Part shown: positions 1-8,485 of the stretch, piece after piece | How positions within the stretch are numbered: position 1 is the first letter of the stretch | How the letters are laid out: every line of letters begins with the position of its first letter | From: Ulvibacterium sp. | Lineage (GTDB): Bacteria; Bacteroidota; Bacteroidia; Flavobacteriales; Flavobacteriaceae | DNA: 64,000 nt | NCBI RefSeq assembly: GCF_028285715.1 | Contig: NZ_JANQOO010000035.1 | Span: 62,001-126,000, forward strand | Direction of reading: 5' to 3' | The notes under the pieces: model-generated | Told to the model about the DNA's origin: nothing | What the model saw: only the letters and a program-made list of their open reading frames with translations | Databases searched by the model: none | Made by a program: the position numbers and the translations under genes

Positions 1-1648
1 AGATCCCTGGGCATCAAAGTAGGAAACTTCCATTCCGGTCTGGTTGCCGACCACCACACCTTCTACCTCGGAGGTATCGAATTCTGCAATACCGTCATCG
101 TCGCACACGATAAGATCTGGGAGGGCATGTACCACGGGTAAGGGGCTTACGATGAGGTTGAAGGTGGTCTCGGCGTGAAATTTTGGGTTACTATCGTCCG
201 TCACGGTTGCGGTAACGGTCTGGGAATAAGGGGTAATGTTCCTATAAAAGTTTGAAGGGAAATTGTTCAGTTCCCTTCCATCGGCATCCCAATAGGAGAC
301 GTTCAGTCCCGTTTGTGAACCAATGATTTGCGTCTGGATCGAGGAAACATCAAATTGGCCAAAACCGTTTCCTTCGTCACAGGCATATTGGTCGGGTGGA
401 CTTCCTACGGAAGGGATGTTCAAAACCTGTAGGTTCAATATAGTTTCGGCGTAACAATTTGTGAGCGGGTCCGTGACCCGTACGGTAATCGTCTCCATCT
501 GGCGCACCGTATTGGTATATGGATTCGGGAGGGGATAGGGGAGGGGAGATCCCTGGGCATCAAAGTAGGAAACTTCCATTCCGGTTTGGTTGCCGACCAC
601 CACACCTTCGACCTCAGAGGTATCGAATTCTGCAAACCCGTCATCGTCGCGCACGATAAGATTTGGGAGGGCATGTGCCACAGGTATAGGACTTACAATA
701 AGGTCAAAGGCTGTCTCGAAATGAAATGTAGGGTCGTTAGGGTCCGTTATACTGACGGTAACGGTCTGGGAATAGGGGTTCTGGTTCCTATAGGATACTG
801 AGGGAAAATCTTGCAGTACCTGTCCATTGGCATCCAGATAGGCAACATCGAGTCCTGTCTGTGTACCAATGATTTGCGTCTCGATTGAAGAAGCGTCGAA
901 ATGAGCATAACCGTTTCCTTCATCACAACCATATATGTCGGATGGATTCATTGCTATTGGTGTATTGGAAACCCGAAGGTTCAGTGCGGTCTCATTGAAA
1001 CAACCCGTAGAGGAGTTGGTTACCCGTACTGTAATGACCTCGTGGTAAGGTGTTGTATTTGCAAATGGGTTAGGAAGCGGTGAGGGAAGCGGAGACCCTA
1101 GCGCATCAAAATAGGAAACGTCCATTCCGGTCTGCCCGTTAACTACGAGGCTTGTAATGTTGGAAGTATCGAATTCACCAAGTCCATTGCCATCATCGTC
1201 CGGGACAATAAGATCTTGAACAGGCCCAGCTTTCGGACGCGGCTGCACAATAAGATCAAAGGTGGTTTCTTTCTCACAACGGGGAAAAGATGTCTTCTCC
1301 ACCCTTGCTGTAATAGTTTGGGTGTAAGGCTCCTGATTCCTATAGGAAGCAGCTGGAAAATTAGGTAATTCATCTCCGTTGGAATCATAATATGAAACCC
1401 TTACATTGGTCTGCGCGCCAATTATTTGATTTTCGATTGACGAGGCGTCAAATGTGGCAAAGCCATTCCCCTCGTCACAGGCAAATAGGTCGGTTGGCTT
1501 AATGGCATCCGGCCTGTCATGGACTATAAACCAAAATTTAACATCTTCACATGTCCCTGCAAAGGTGTTAAATGTCCTTGTCGTAATCACTTCTAAATGA
1601 CGCGTTTTATTGGTGTAGGTATCCGGAAAGGGAGCTGGAATCGGATTT
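1..1648 (-). repeat. 546-bp in-frame tandem repeats (3 copies)
   Basis: The sequence beginning agatccctgggcatcaaagt at base 1 recurs at 547 and, more diverged, near 1093, a period of 546 bases (182 codons). A fourth, clearly older junction starts near 1645 at a spacing of about 552. In the first 140 bases, copies 1 and 2 differ at only about nine positions, while the third and fourth differ far more. The repeats continue past the window edge. All copies stay in frame inside the large secreted protein. Confidence 0.85.
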
Positions 1649-2466
1649 CCTTGACCATCAAAATACGAAACCACAAATCCAAATCTACGATCAGCATCCT
1701 TAAACCAAGAAGTATCAAACTCCAAGAAGCCATCATTATCGGTATCACAACCATGTTCTCTATAGCTTATCGGAGGAGTGGCACAGCTTGCAGGAGGTGT
1801 CTCCGTATTGCCAAAGACTTTAAGGTAAAAATGGGAATTTGGGTATCCGTAGTCATCTGTGGTGAGATAGCTATGAGGTGGGCAGTCACCTGAATCTACC
1901 CAAGATGCGTCCGTTTCATCTTGGGTAGATGCCAAATAAAAACGATTGGGGTATATATCCTCCTCTATGTCAAGTCCTATATCTAAATGAAATGGGTTTC
2001 GACTCACTTCTATTTCGACCAGTATTTTTTTGATGTTTGGAGGTATATGGATTGGAGCATCTAGATCAATCTTCAGCATTTTTACAGGGGTCAGCCCATT
2101 TGAGGTCGGTGATGTTTCCAATTGAATAACTTGAAAGTTTCTTGAAATCGGAATTGCTTGAGGGTAGGACGCCGGGAAATTGTCATCAATCGCGTACACA
2201 TAAAAATGTAAAAAAGTTTCAAAATCTTCTTCTAGCTTAATCTGGTATGCTATTTCTAGGGAATTGATAACAAACATCTCATTTTCTGCAACCCCAAAGT
2301 CCTGAAGGTCAAAAACCCTGGCCTGCTTGGATGGACTGCAAGCAAAAGGTGCACTGGCTACGATTTCCCCAACATTGTGGGTCAAGGTTACCTGTGCTGT
2401 TATTGTATGTCCCAACACAAGCAAAAGCAAGGGCATAAAACGTAGGTTAAGCTTTTTTGGGAACAT
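1..2466 (-). CDS. Large secreted repeat protein, N-terminal part (cut by window edge)
   Basis: The frame is open from an ATG at 2466 to base 1, giving 822 codons with no stop, so the C-terminus lies outside the window. Residues 1-25 form a Sec signal peptide: two lysines, a leucine-rich core and an ITAQ cleavage region. Residues ~26-230 are a non-repeated head domain. After that come alternating ~91-residue modules, one kind carrying D-L-I-V-x-D-D-D and Q-T-G-M-x-V-S-Y-F-D, the other carrying A-C-D-E-G-N-G-F and Q-T-G-L-x-V-S-Y. The pair repeats every 182 residues. Such repeats are typical of very large flavobacterial surface proteins that end in a type IX secretion (gliding-motility-associated) C-terminal domain; that end is not visible here, so secretion by T9SS and an adhesin role are inference. 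It is separated from ppdK by a terminator and is probably its own transcription unit. Confidence 0.85.
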   Translation of the reverse strand, partial: MFPKKLNLRFMPLLLLVLGHTITAQVTLTHNVGEIVASAPFACSPSKQARVFDLQDFGVAENEMFVINSLEIAYQIKLEEDFETFLHFYVYAIDDNFPASYPQAIPISRNFQVIQLETSPTSNGLTPVKMLKIDLDAPIHIPPNIKKILVEIEVSRNPFHLDIGLDIEEDIYPNRFYLASTQDETDASWVDSGDCPPHSYLTTDDYGYPNSHFYLKVFGNTETPPASCATPPISYREHGCDTDNDGFLEFDTSWFKDADRRFGFVVSYFDGQGNPIPAPFPDTYTNKTRHLEVITTRTFNTFAGTCEDVKFWFIVHDRPDAIKPTDLFACDEGNGFATFDASSIENQIIGAQTNVRVSYYDSNGDELPNFPAASYRNQEPYTQTITARVEKTSFPRCEKETTFDLIVQPRPKAGPVQDLIVPDDDGNGLGEFDTSNITSLVVNGQTGMDVSYFDALGSPLPSPLPNPFANTTPYHEVITVRVTNSSTGCFNETALNLRVSNTPIAMNPSDIYGCDEGNGYAHFDASSIETQIIGTQTGLDVAYLDANGQVLQDFPSVSYRNQNPYSQTVTVSITDPNDPTFHFETAFDLIVSPIPVAHALPNLIVRDDDGFAEFDTSEVEGVVVGNQTGMEVSYFDAQGSPLPYPLPNPYTNTVRQMETITVRVTDPLTNCYAETILNLQVLNIPSVGSPPDQYACDEGNGFGQFDVSSIQTQIIGSQTGLNVSYWDADGRELNNFPSNFYRNITPYSQTVTATVTDDSNPKFHAETTFNLIVSPLPVVHALPDLIVCDDDGIAEFDTSEVEGVVVGNQTGMEVSYFDAQGS

Positions 2467-2717
2467 GGTCAAACTAATTTTACATGTCTTAGGTTCAATT
2501 TAAGTTTGCCCTTTGGGAGAGACATCTAAATGGAAAACCTAATGGTTACAGTGTCAAAACTAGCAGGAAAAAGAAGTGGGTGTCTCTGCAATCCCATTAA
2601 CGGTAGCTTCGGTCCCCTTATCGGTAAATATTTCCGGCTGCCAGTTGTGTTCTTAGATCAGTTTTACCACACTATTAGATTTCTAGCAAGGATATGGATT
2701 GCAGTTTATGGGTAGGC
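2467..2717. other. Gene-free spacer upstream of the repeat protein
   Basis: Between the repeat-protein start (2466) and the ppdK terminator no convincing gene is seen. A 61-codon plus-strand frame at 2530-2715 has no recognisable composition or homologue and is not called. The stretch should hold the promoter of the repeat protein on the minus strand, but no clean TTTG / TAnnTTTG pair was found. Confidence 0.5.
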
Positions 2718-2765
2718 AAAAAAATGCGAATTGTCACCACTACGGAGTAAGCGTGACAATTCGCA
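2718..2765 (-). terminator. Intrinsic terminator of ppdK
   Basis: A perfect 13-bp inverted repeat (2725-2737 with 2753-2765, tgcgaattgtcac and its complement) encloses a 15-base loop. Read on the minus strand it is followed at once by seven T residues (2724-2718). It lies 53 bases after the ppdK stop, the position expected for a Rho-independent terminator of that gene. Confidence 0.9.
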
Positions 2766-2818
2766 CTATAACTGCAGAACTTCTCTATTCTGCAAAAGGG
2801 TAGAAACCGGAAATTATG

Positions 2819-5548
2819 TCAACTACCGGCCTTTAGGACGGCCTGGGCGGCGGCAATCCGTGCAATAGGAACTCGAAATGGAGAACAACTCACATAGTTC
2901 ATTCCTAGGGTATAACAGAATTCCACCGAACTGGGATCTCCCCCATGTTCTCCACAAATACCCAATTTTAGACCAGGTTTGGTGGTGCGGCCGCGTTCCG
3001 CTCCCATTTTTAATAATTGTCCGACACCTTTTTGGTCCAAAACCTCGAAGGGGTCGGCGGTCAAAATTCCTTTTTCCAAATAGATGGGCAGAAATTTACC
3101 GGCATCATCCCGGGAATAGCCAAAGGCCATTTGGGTAAGGTCGTTTGTTCCAAAGGAGAAGAAATCGGCCCGCTCCGCAATGGAATCGGCCATTAATGCC
3201 GCGCGGGGAACCTCTATCATAGTACCTACCAGATAATCGATGGTGTCCTCATACTCTTCAAATACTTTGTCTGCAGTTTCCCGTATTACCTTTTCCTGTT
3301 CCATAAATTCACTTAATGTACCTACCAAGGGTACCATAATTTCGGGTTTGGAGATAATACCTCTTTCCTTTAGGTTTAGTGCCGCTTCAATTATGGCCCT
3401 GGTCTGCATTTCAGTGATTTCTGGATAGGTGTTTCCCAATCTACATCCCCTGTGCCCCAACATAGGATTGAATTCCTGCAGTTCCGCCACTTTGTTTTTA
3501 ACGGCCAATAACGAAATGTGCATATCCTCGGCCAACTCCTTTTGTGTAGCCAATTGGTGGGGCACAAATTCGTGCAATGGGGGATCCAAGAGGCGAATGG
3601 TAACCGGATGTCCATCCATGGCCTCAAAAATACCCTCAAAGTCCTTACGCTGCATGGGCAACAAATCTTCCAAGGCGTGTTTTCTGCCCTTTACCGTATC
3701 GGCCAAAATCATTTCGCGCATGGTCTTAATACGGTCCACTTCAAAGAACATATGTTCGGTACGGGCCAGTCCTATACCCTGTGCACCGAAATTACGGGCA
3801 ATTTTGGCATCTTTTGGAGAATCTGCATTGGTGCGTACCTCCATGGTCCTGTAGGTATCGGCCAATTTCATGATTTCACCGAACTCTCCGCTCAATTCGG
3901 GTTCGCTTGTAGCTACTTTACCTTCCAGGATATTTCCGGTAGAACCATTTAAGGAAATCCAATCTCCTTCTTGATATACCTTTCCATCCACGGTCAAGGT
4001 CCGCCTTTTGTAATTGATTTTCAGCGCTCCGGCCCCGGAGATACAGCATTTTCCCATTCCCCTGGCAACTACGGCCGCATGGGAAGTCATCCCGCCCCTA
4101 GCGGTAAGGATACCCTTGGCAATGTTCATCCCTTCCAAATCTTCGGGAGAAGTTTCTATTCGCGTTAAGATGCTATGACGGAATTTATGGGCCTCGTCGG
4201 CAAAAAACACAATTTGTCCGGTTGCGGCCCCTGGAGACGCTGGAAGTCCTTGGGCAATGACATGTGCCCGTTTCAGGGCTTTTTGGTCAAAGACAGGGTG
4301 CAATAATTCGTCCAACTTGTTGGGCTCTATGCCAAGTAAGGCCCCCTTTTCAGTAATTAGACCCTCTTTCAGCAAATCCATAGCGATTTTTACCATGGCG
4401 GCCCCGGTACGCTTCCCATTACGTGTCTGTAAAATCCAGAGTTTTCCTTCCTGGATGGTAAACTCCATATCCTGCATATCCCGATAATGTTTTTCCAGAA
4501 TATCCTGATATCCGTGAAGTTCCTTATATATGGTAGGCATTAGTTCTTCCAAGGAAGGATAGGTGACCAATCGCTCATTCTCATTAATTTTGGCCAATTC
4601 GGCCCATCGCTTTGACCCTAGCGTAGTAATTTGCCTCGGGGTACGGACCCCGGCGACCACATCTTCGCCCTGTGCATTGATAAGATATTCGCCATTAAAA
4701 ACGTTTTCACCGGTTCCGGCATCACGGGTAAAGCATACACCGGTTCCCGAATTATCGCCCATATTACCATAGACCATGGCCTGTACGTTTACCGCAGTAC
4801 CCCAATCTGCGGGGTAACCGTGCATTTTGCGGTAGTATAGGGCGCGGTCTCCGTTCCAGCTGTTAAAAACGGCGATAACGGCTCCCCATAGTTGTTGCCA
4901 AGGATCGGTTGGAAAACCATGACCGGTACGTTTTTTTACGATGTCCTTAAAATCATAGACCAAATCCTTTAGGTCCTGAACGGTAAACTGGGTATCGAGC
5001 TCTATTTCACGTTTTTCCTTTAAGTGCTCCATAATTTCCTCAAAGGGATCTATATCGTCCTTGGACTCTGGTTTCATGCCAAGGACTACCCCTCCATACA
5101 TTTGGATAAACCTACGGTAGGAATCCCACGCAAATCGGTCATTTTTAGTCTTGGCGGCCAGCCCTCTTACTACCTCGTCATTAAGACCTAAATTTAAGAC
5201 GGTATCCATCATTCCGGGCATGGAAACACGGGCCCCGGAACGTACGGAAATCAAAAGGGGGTTCTCCGGATTGCCAAATTCCGTGCCCATTATTTTTTCG
5301 ATATTGGCGATGGCCTGTTCCATGTCTTCCTTGATGAGTCTTAACGTGGCTTCCTCTCCCAACTCGTTGTACTCGGTACAAACCTCTGTAGTTATGGTAA
5401 ATCCTGGCGGCACTGGAATACCGATAGCGCTCATTTCGGCAAGATTGGCGCCTTTTCCTCCAAGTAAGTTTCGCATGGTACTGTCCCCATCTGCGGATTT
5501 GCCCCCAAATCGGAATACCCTCTTTTTAACCTCTTCCATGATTTCCAT
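2819..5548 (-). CDS. ppdK: Pyruvate, phosphate dikinase
   Basis: Cytosolic enzyme that interconverts pyruvate + ATP + Pi and PEP + AMP + PPi (EC 2.7.9.1), feeding gluconeogenesis or running as a PPi-linked glycolytic step. The 909-residue length matches the family. The N-terminal nucleotide-binding domain starts with G-G-K-G-A-N-L-A-E-M near residue 30. The swivelling phosphohistidine domain carries GGMTSHAAVVARGMGKCC with the catalytic His at 490. The C-terminal PEP/pyruvate barrel carries G-T-N-D-L-T-Q-M and CGEHGGDPSSVEFC with the catalytic Cys at 865. Start ATG at 5548 agrees with the usual N-terminus. It stands alone, with its own terminator downstream and the divergent ebo operon upstream. 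No truncation or frameshift was seen. Confidence 0.97.
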   Translation of the reverse strand: MEIMEEVKKRVFRFGGKSADGDSTMRNLLGGKGANLAEMSAIGIPVPPGFTITTEVCTEYNELGEEATLRLIKEDMEQAIANIEKIMGTEFGNPENPLLISVRSGARVSMPGMMDTVLNLGLNDEVVRGLAAKTKNDRFAWDSYRRFIQMYGGVVLGMKPESKDDIDPFEEIMEHLKEKREIELDTQFTVQDLKDLVYDFKDIVKKRTGHGFPTDPWQQLWGAVIAVFNSWNGDRALYYRKMHGYPADWGTAVNVQAMVYGNMGDNSGTGVCFTRDAGTGENVFNGEYLINAQGEDVVAGVRTPRQITTLGSKRWAELAKINENERLVTYPSLEELMPTIYKELHGYQDILEKHYRDMQDMEFTIQEGKLWILQTRNGKRTGAAMVKIAMDLLKEGLITEKGALLGIEPNKLDELLHPVFDQKALKRAHVIAQGLPASPGAATGQIVFFADEAHKFRHSILTRIETSPEDLEGMNIAKGILTARGGMTSHAAVVARGMGKCCISGAGALKINYKRRTLTVDGKVYQEGDWISLNGSTGNILEGKVATSEPELSGEFGEIMKLADTYRTMEVRTNADSPKDAKIARNFGAQGIGLARTEHMFFEVDRIKTMREMILADTVKGRKHALEDLLPMQRKDFEGIFEAMDGHPVTIRLLDPPLHEFVPHQLATQKELAEDMHISLLAVKNKVAELQEFNPMLGHRGCRLGNTYPEITEMQTRAIIEAALNLKERGIISKPEIMVPLVGTLSEFMEQEKVIRETADKVFEEYEDTIDYLVGTMIEVPRAALMADSIAERADFFSFGTNDLTQMAFGYSRDDAGKFLPIYLEKGILTADPFEVLDQKGVGQLLKMGAERGRTTKPGLKLGICGEHGGDPSSVEFCYTLGMNYVSCSPFRVPIARIAAAQAVLKAGS

Positions 5549-5588
5549 ACTATTGTGTTTTAAGTGTTTAACTGAAATTAGGATGGCT

Positions 5589-5596
5589 CAAAAGTA
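5589..5596 (-). promoter_or_regulatory. Possible -7 box for ppdK
   Basis: On the minus strand this octamer reads TACTTTTG, an exact match to the Bacteroidota -7 consensus TAnnTTTG, 40 bases before the ppdK ATG. No TTTG was found at the expected -33 distance, so this is only a weak prediction. Confidence 0.3.
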
Positions 5597-5702
5597 GGGA
5601 CTTCATGGTGGCGTTTTCATGACATTTATCACATTATTCACTTAAAATTTGGCAAAAGAAGTTGCAAAAGCGCGGATTGCGGCGAATACCGCCACCAACC
5701 CC

Positions 5703-5733
5703 TTTCATTATATGGGAATTAGCTTTATTTTTG
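5703..5733 (+). promoter_or_regulatory. Predicted promoter of the ebo operon
   Basis: TATTTTTG at 5726-5733 matches the Bacteroidota -7 consensus TAnnTTTG exactly. TTTC at 5703-5706, one mismatch from the -33 TTTG, sits 19 bases upstream, the usual spacing. The predicted transcript would start near 5740, about 80 bases before eboA. Confidence 0.45.
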
Positions 5734-5819
5734 ATGATGTTTGGGCAAAATGGTTTGCTTGACAGAAGAAGTGGTAGCAACCCCATGGACTACCGATTAC
5801 CTTTAAAATAGGTGGTTTT

Positions 5820-6674
5820 ATGCAGTTAAATGACGTTGGCGAAAAGCTGTCAAGAATTATTGGGAATACTATTGATGCGGAAGCCCATGATTGGTTGGAG
5901 GAAAAGATCCGAAAAATTATCCGTGAAGGTTCTGCCCGTGATATGTACATGACCTATAGCCTTATTCCTTCAAAGGTTTACCTTCAGGATATCCAAAGTA
6001 TGGGTTACGGTAACGATTTGGAGGATTACTTACGGGTTCAAAAAGCGAACATCCAGCAAATTTCGAGAATTCACCTATTGATCAGCGTATTGAACGCCGA
6101 TATGGAATTTTTTACGCCTAAGGTGGCCAATATCATTCAAGTAGCGGATACCGGGGAGTTGGAAACCTTTTTGAAATTCTTGATTTTGTTGCCCAATCCG
6201 GAGGCGTACAAAACCCAAGCGGTGGAGGCGTTGCGGACCAATGTATCCACAGTTTTTAACGCCATTTCCCTGAATAACCCTTATCCTGCATTGTTCTTTG
6301 ATGAGCAACAATGGAACCAGATGTATCTCAAAACAGCTTTTATGCAAGGGGATTTGAGTGCAATACTGGATATTGACAAGAGGGCGAACAAAGAATTGGC
6401 CCGCATTATTTCCGATTATGCCCACGAACGATGGGCGGCCTCCAGGGATATCGACCCCTATTTTTGGCGTCCGGTTTCCGGATTCCTGAATAATGGGCTT
6501 TTAACGGACATGGAGCGCTTGTTGGAGAGTGCCAATTGTATGGAGAACAGGGCGGGAGCCTTATGCTGTTATCATTCGGATAAGCCCGAGGCCAAGAAGT
6601 TGTTGGCAGGTTATCCCGGTTTGCAGGAGCAGATTACAAATAAAATACTGAGTTGGAAAACCTTAAAAGATTGA
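5820..6674 (+). CDS. eboA: EboA family metabolite traffic protein
   Basis: First gene of a six-gene ebo cluster. The 284-residue protein is soluble and mostly helical, with no signal peptide. It resembles the EboA family, whose biochemical activity is unknown; identification rests on overall sequence character and on the diagnostic gene order eboA-B-C-D-E-F that follows. In the cyanobacterium Nostoc punctiforme the ebo genes are needed to move a scytonemin precursor to the periplasm; in Bacteroidota the metabolite is not known. A predicted promoter lies 90-115 bases upstream. The stop at 6674 is two bases before the preferred eboB start, so translation is probably coupled. Confidence 0.85.
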   Translation: MQLNDVGEKLSRIIGNTIDAEAHDWLEEKIRKIIREGSARDMYMTYSLIPSKVYLQDIQSMGYGNDLEDYLRVQKANIQQISRIHLLISVLNADMEFFTPKVANIIQVADTGELETFLKFLILLPNPEAYKTQAVEALRTNVSTVFNAISLNNPYPALFFDEQQWNQMYLKTAFMQGDLSAILDIDKRANKELARIISDYAHERWAASRDIDPYFWRPVSGFLNNGLLTDMERLLESANCMENRAGALCCYHSDKPEAKKLLAGYPGLQEQITNKILSWKTLKD

Positions 6675-6676
6675 AT

Positions 6677-7585
6677 ATGGAAGAAAAAATGATGTTTATT
6701 GACTCACATGTTCATATGTCGTCCAGGACCACGGATGATTATGAAGCTATGGCAGAAGCCGGAGTTGTGGCGGTTATAGAACCTTCTTTTTGGTTGGGAC
6801 AGGCACGTACCCAAGTAGGTTCATTTCAAGATTATTACAGCAGTTTGGTAGGTTGGGAGCCCTTTAGGGCCAGTCAATTTGGTATACAACATTATTGTAC
6901 CATTGGTCTAAACTCCAAGGAAGCCAATAATGAAGCCTTGGCGGAAGAAGTAATTGAGTTATTGCCCTTATATCTCCATAAGGAAAATGTAGTAGCCATA
7001 GGGGAAATAGGGTACGATGACCAAACCCCTGCGGAGGATAAATATTTTCGGGTTCAATTGGAAATGGCCAAGGAATTGGGAATGGTAGTTCAGGTGCATA
7101 CGCCGCATCGCGATAAGAAATCAGGTACCATCCGAAGTATGGAGGTATGTTTGGAACATGGTCTGGACCCCGCAATGGTCGTTATTGATCATAACAATGA
7201 GGAAACGGTGCAAGAGGTACTGGATAGGGGTTTTATTGCGGCCTTTACCATCTACCCCAAGACAAAAATGGGGAATGAACGCATGGTAGAAGTAGTCAGA
7301 AAATACGGTAGCACGAATATCATTGTGGATAGCTCGGCAGATTGGGGCGTTAGTGATCCATTGGCGGTCCCCAAAACCGGAAACCTAATGCTGAAACGTG
7401 GTATTGCGAAAGAGGATGTGATTAAGACCTGTTATCAAAACGCCTTGGATATTTACGGGAAAAATGGAAAGATGAAGGAGTCGGATTGGTTGACCCCCAA
7501 GGGTATTGACCAGACCAAATTATACAATGACAACAGCGTGCTACGCGGTCAGGTCCCTAAGGTGGATTCGGATAAAATCGTGTAG
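6677..7585 (+). CDS. eboB: EboB, TatD-like metal-dependent hydrolase
   Basis: A TatD-type amidohydrolase-fold protein, predicted cytosolic. Metal-ligand motifs of the family are all visible: H-V-H near the N-terminus (FIDSHVHMSS, residues 11 and 13 from this start), the bridging Glu in V-A-I-G-E-I-G-Y-D, then V-Q-V-H-T-P-H, V-V-I-D-H-N and V-D-S-S-A-D-W-G. I chose the ATG at 6677, two bases after the eboA stop; the frame also has an ATG at 6653 that would overlap eboA by 22 bases, and a later one at 6689. The substrate is unknown; TatD relatives include nucleases and small-molecule hydrolases, and the ebo setting favours a small molecule. It abuts eboC directly, with no intergenic base. Confidence 0.85.
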   Translation: MEEKMMFIDSHVHMSSRTTDDYEAMAEAGVVAVIEPSFWLGQARTQVGSFQDYYSSLVGWEPFRASQFGIQHYCTIGLNSKEANNEALAEEVIELLPLYLHKENVVAIGEIGYDDQTPAEDKYFRVQLEMAKELGMVVQVHTPHRDKKSGTIRSMEVCLEHGLDPAMVVIDHNNEETVQEVLDRGFIAAFTIYPKTKMGNERMVEVVRKYGSTNIIVDSSADWGVSDPLAVPKTGNLMLKRGIAKEDVIKTCYQNALDIYGKNGKMKESDWLTPKGIDQTKLYNDNSVLRGQVPKVDSDKIV

Positions 7586-8476
7586 ATGCGAAACATTTTA
7601 AAGGGATACCTGCGGTTGGCCCGTCCGGCGAATTTACCCACGGCTGCCGCTGATATTTTGGCAGGTGTCGCAATTGCAGGGGCGCTCTCCCATGACTTTA
7701 TCGACTTTGACGCAAAAACCAAAACGATGCTTTTGGTTTTTGCATCGGTCTTTTTATATGCGGGCGGGGTGGTCCTTAATGATGTATTCGATTTGGATCT
7801 GGACAAGGTAGAGCGTCCGGAAAGACCAATTCCCAGTGGACTGATTCCTTTGAAATCGGCGGCCGTTTATGGAACATTTTTATTGATACTGGGTATACTG
7901 CTGGCTTTTTTTTGCGGGCCGTTCAGCGGTTTCATTTCCATCGTTTTGGCTTTTTTCATCGTCCTTTATGACTCGTTTTCGAAAAAGGATGGTCTTCTGG
8001 GCCCTTTGAACATGGGATTATGCAGAGGATTGAACCTTATTTTGGGAATGTCTATTTTGGGAGGGGCTGCCCAGTGGTGGTATGCCGCAATTCCTTTGGT
8101 ATATATCTTTGCGATTACGCTCATAAGTAGGGGCGAGGTGCACGGAAATAATAAGAACCACATCATTTGGGCAGGAGTATTGTATAATCTAGTTATCTTA
8201 GCTGTTATCATCTTAATTATGTCCCAAACCGATAACATACTGCAGGCAGTTCCTTTTTTGGCGCTCTTTGCTTTTTTGGTCCTTAAGCCTTTGGTTCGTG
8301 CATACCACACAAATTCTCCGGAAAACATAAAAAAAGCGGTAATAGCCGGGGTACTTTCCCTAATCGTCCTAGATGCTTCCTTGGCCGTCGGGTTTTCTGT
8401 TTGGTGGTATGGTCTTTTGTTATTATTATTACTGCCTTTATCTATATTTTTGTCCAAGCTTTTTGCCGTTACCTAA
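7586..8476 (+). CDS. eboC: EboC, UbiA-like membrane prenyltransferase
   Basis: An integral membrane protein of 296 residues with about eight or nine hydrophobic helices and the UbiA-superfamily signature. The first Asp-rich motif is N-D-V-F-D-L-D-L-D (residues 65-73), followed by R-P-x-R-P-I-P-S-G, which binds prenyl diphosphate through Mg2+. The second motif region (Y128, D129, then N142, R147, N150) is less canonical than in UbiA or COQ2. UbiA enzymes join an isoprenoid chain to an aromatic or sugar-like acceptor. Here a prenylated carrier or product is a reasonable guess but unproven. The start follows the eboB stop immediately and eboD follows after nine bases, so it is firmly inside the operon. 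Confidence 0.88.
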   Translation: MRNILKGYLRLARPANLPTAAADILAGVAIAGALSHDFIDFDAKTKTMLLVFASVFLYAGGVVLNDVFDLDLDKVERPERPIPSGLIPLKSAAVYGTFLLILGILLAFFCGPFSGFISIVLAFFIVLYDSFSKKDGLLGPLNMGLCRGLNLILGMSILGGAAQWWYAAIPLVYIFAITLISRGEVHGNNKNHIIWAGVLYNLVILAVIILIMSQTDNILQAVPFLALFAFLVLKPLVRAYHTNSPENIKKAVIAGVLSLIVLDASLAVGFSVWWYGLLLLLLLPLSIFLSKLFAVT

Positions 8477-8485
8477 ACCAAACCC

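Noticed and set aside
1-1648. Regular repeats that might suggest a CRISPR array or satellite
   Set aside because: The 546-base period, in-frame conservation and protein motifs show coding repeats; there are no short repeat-spacer units.
3429-3952. Open frames of 141-144 codons opposite ppdK
   Set aside because: They lie antisense to an intact, strongly conserved enzyme and show Cys/Ser-rich shadow composition with no family resemblance.
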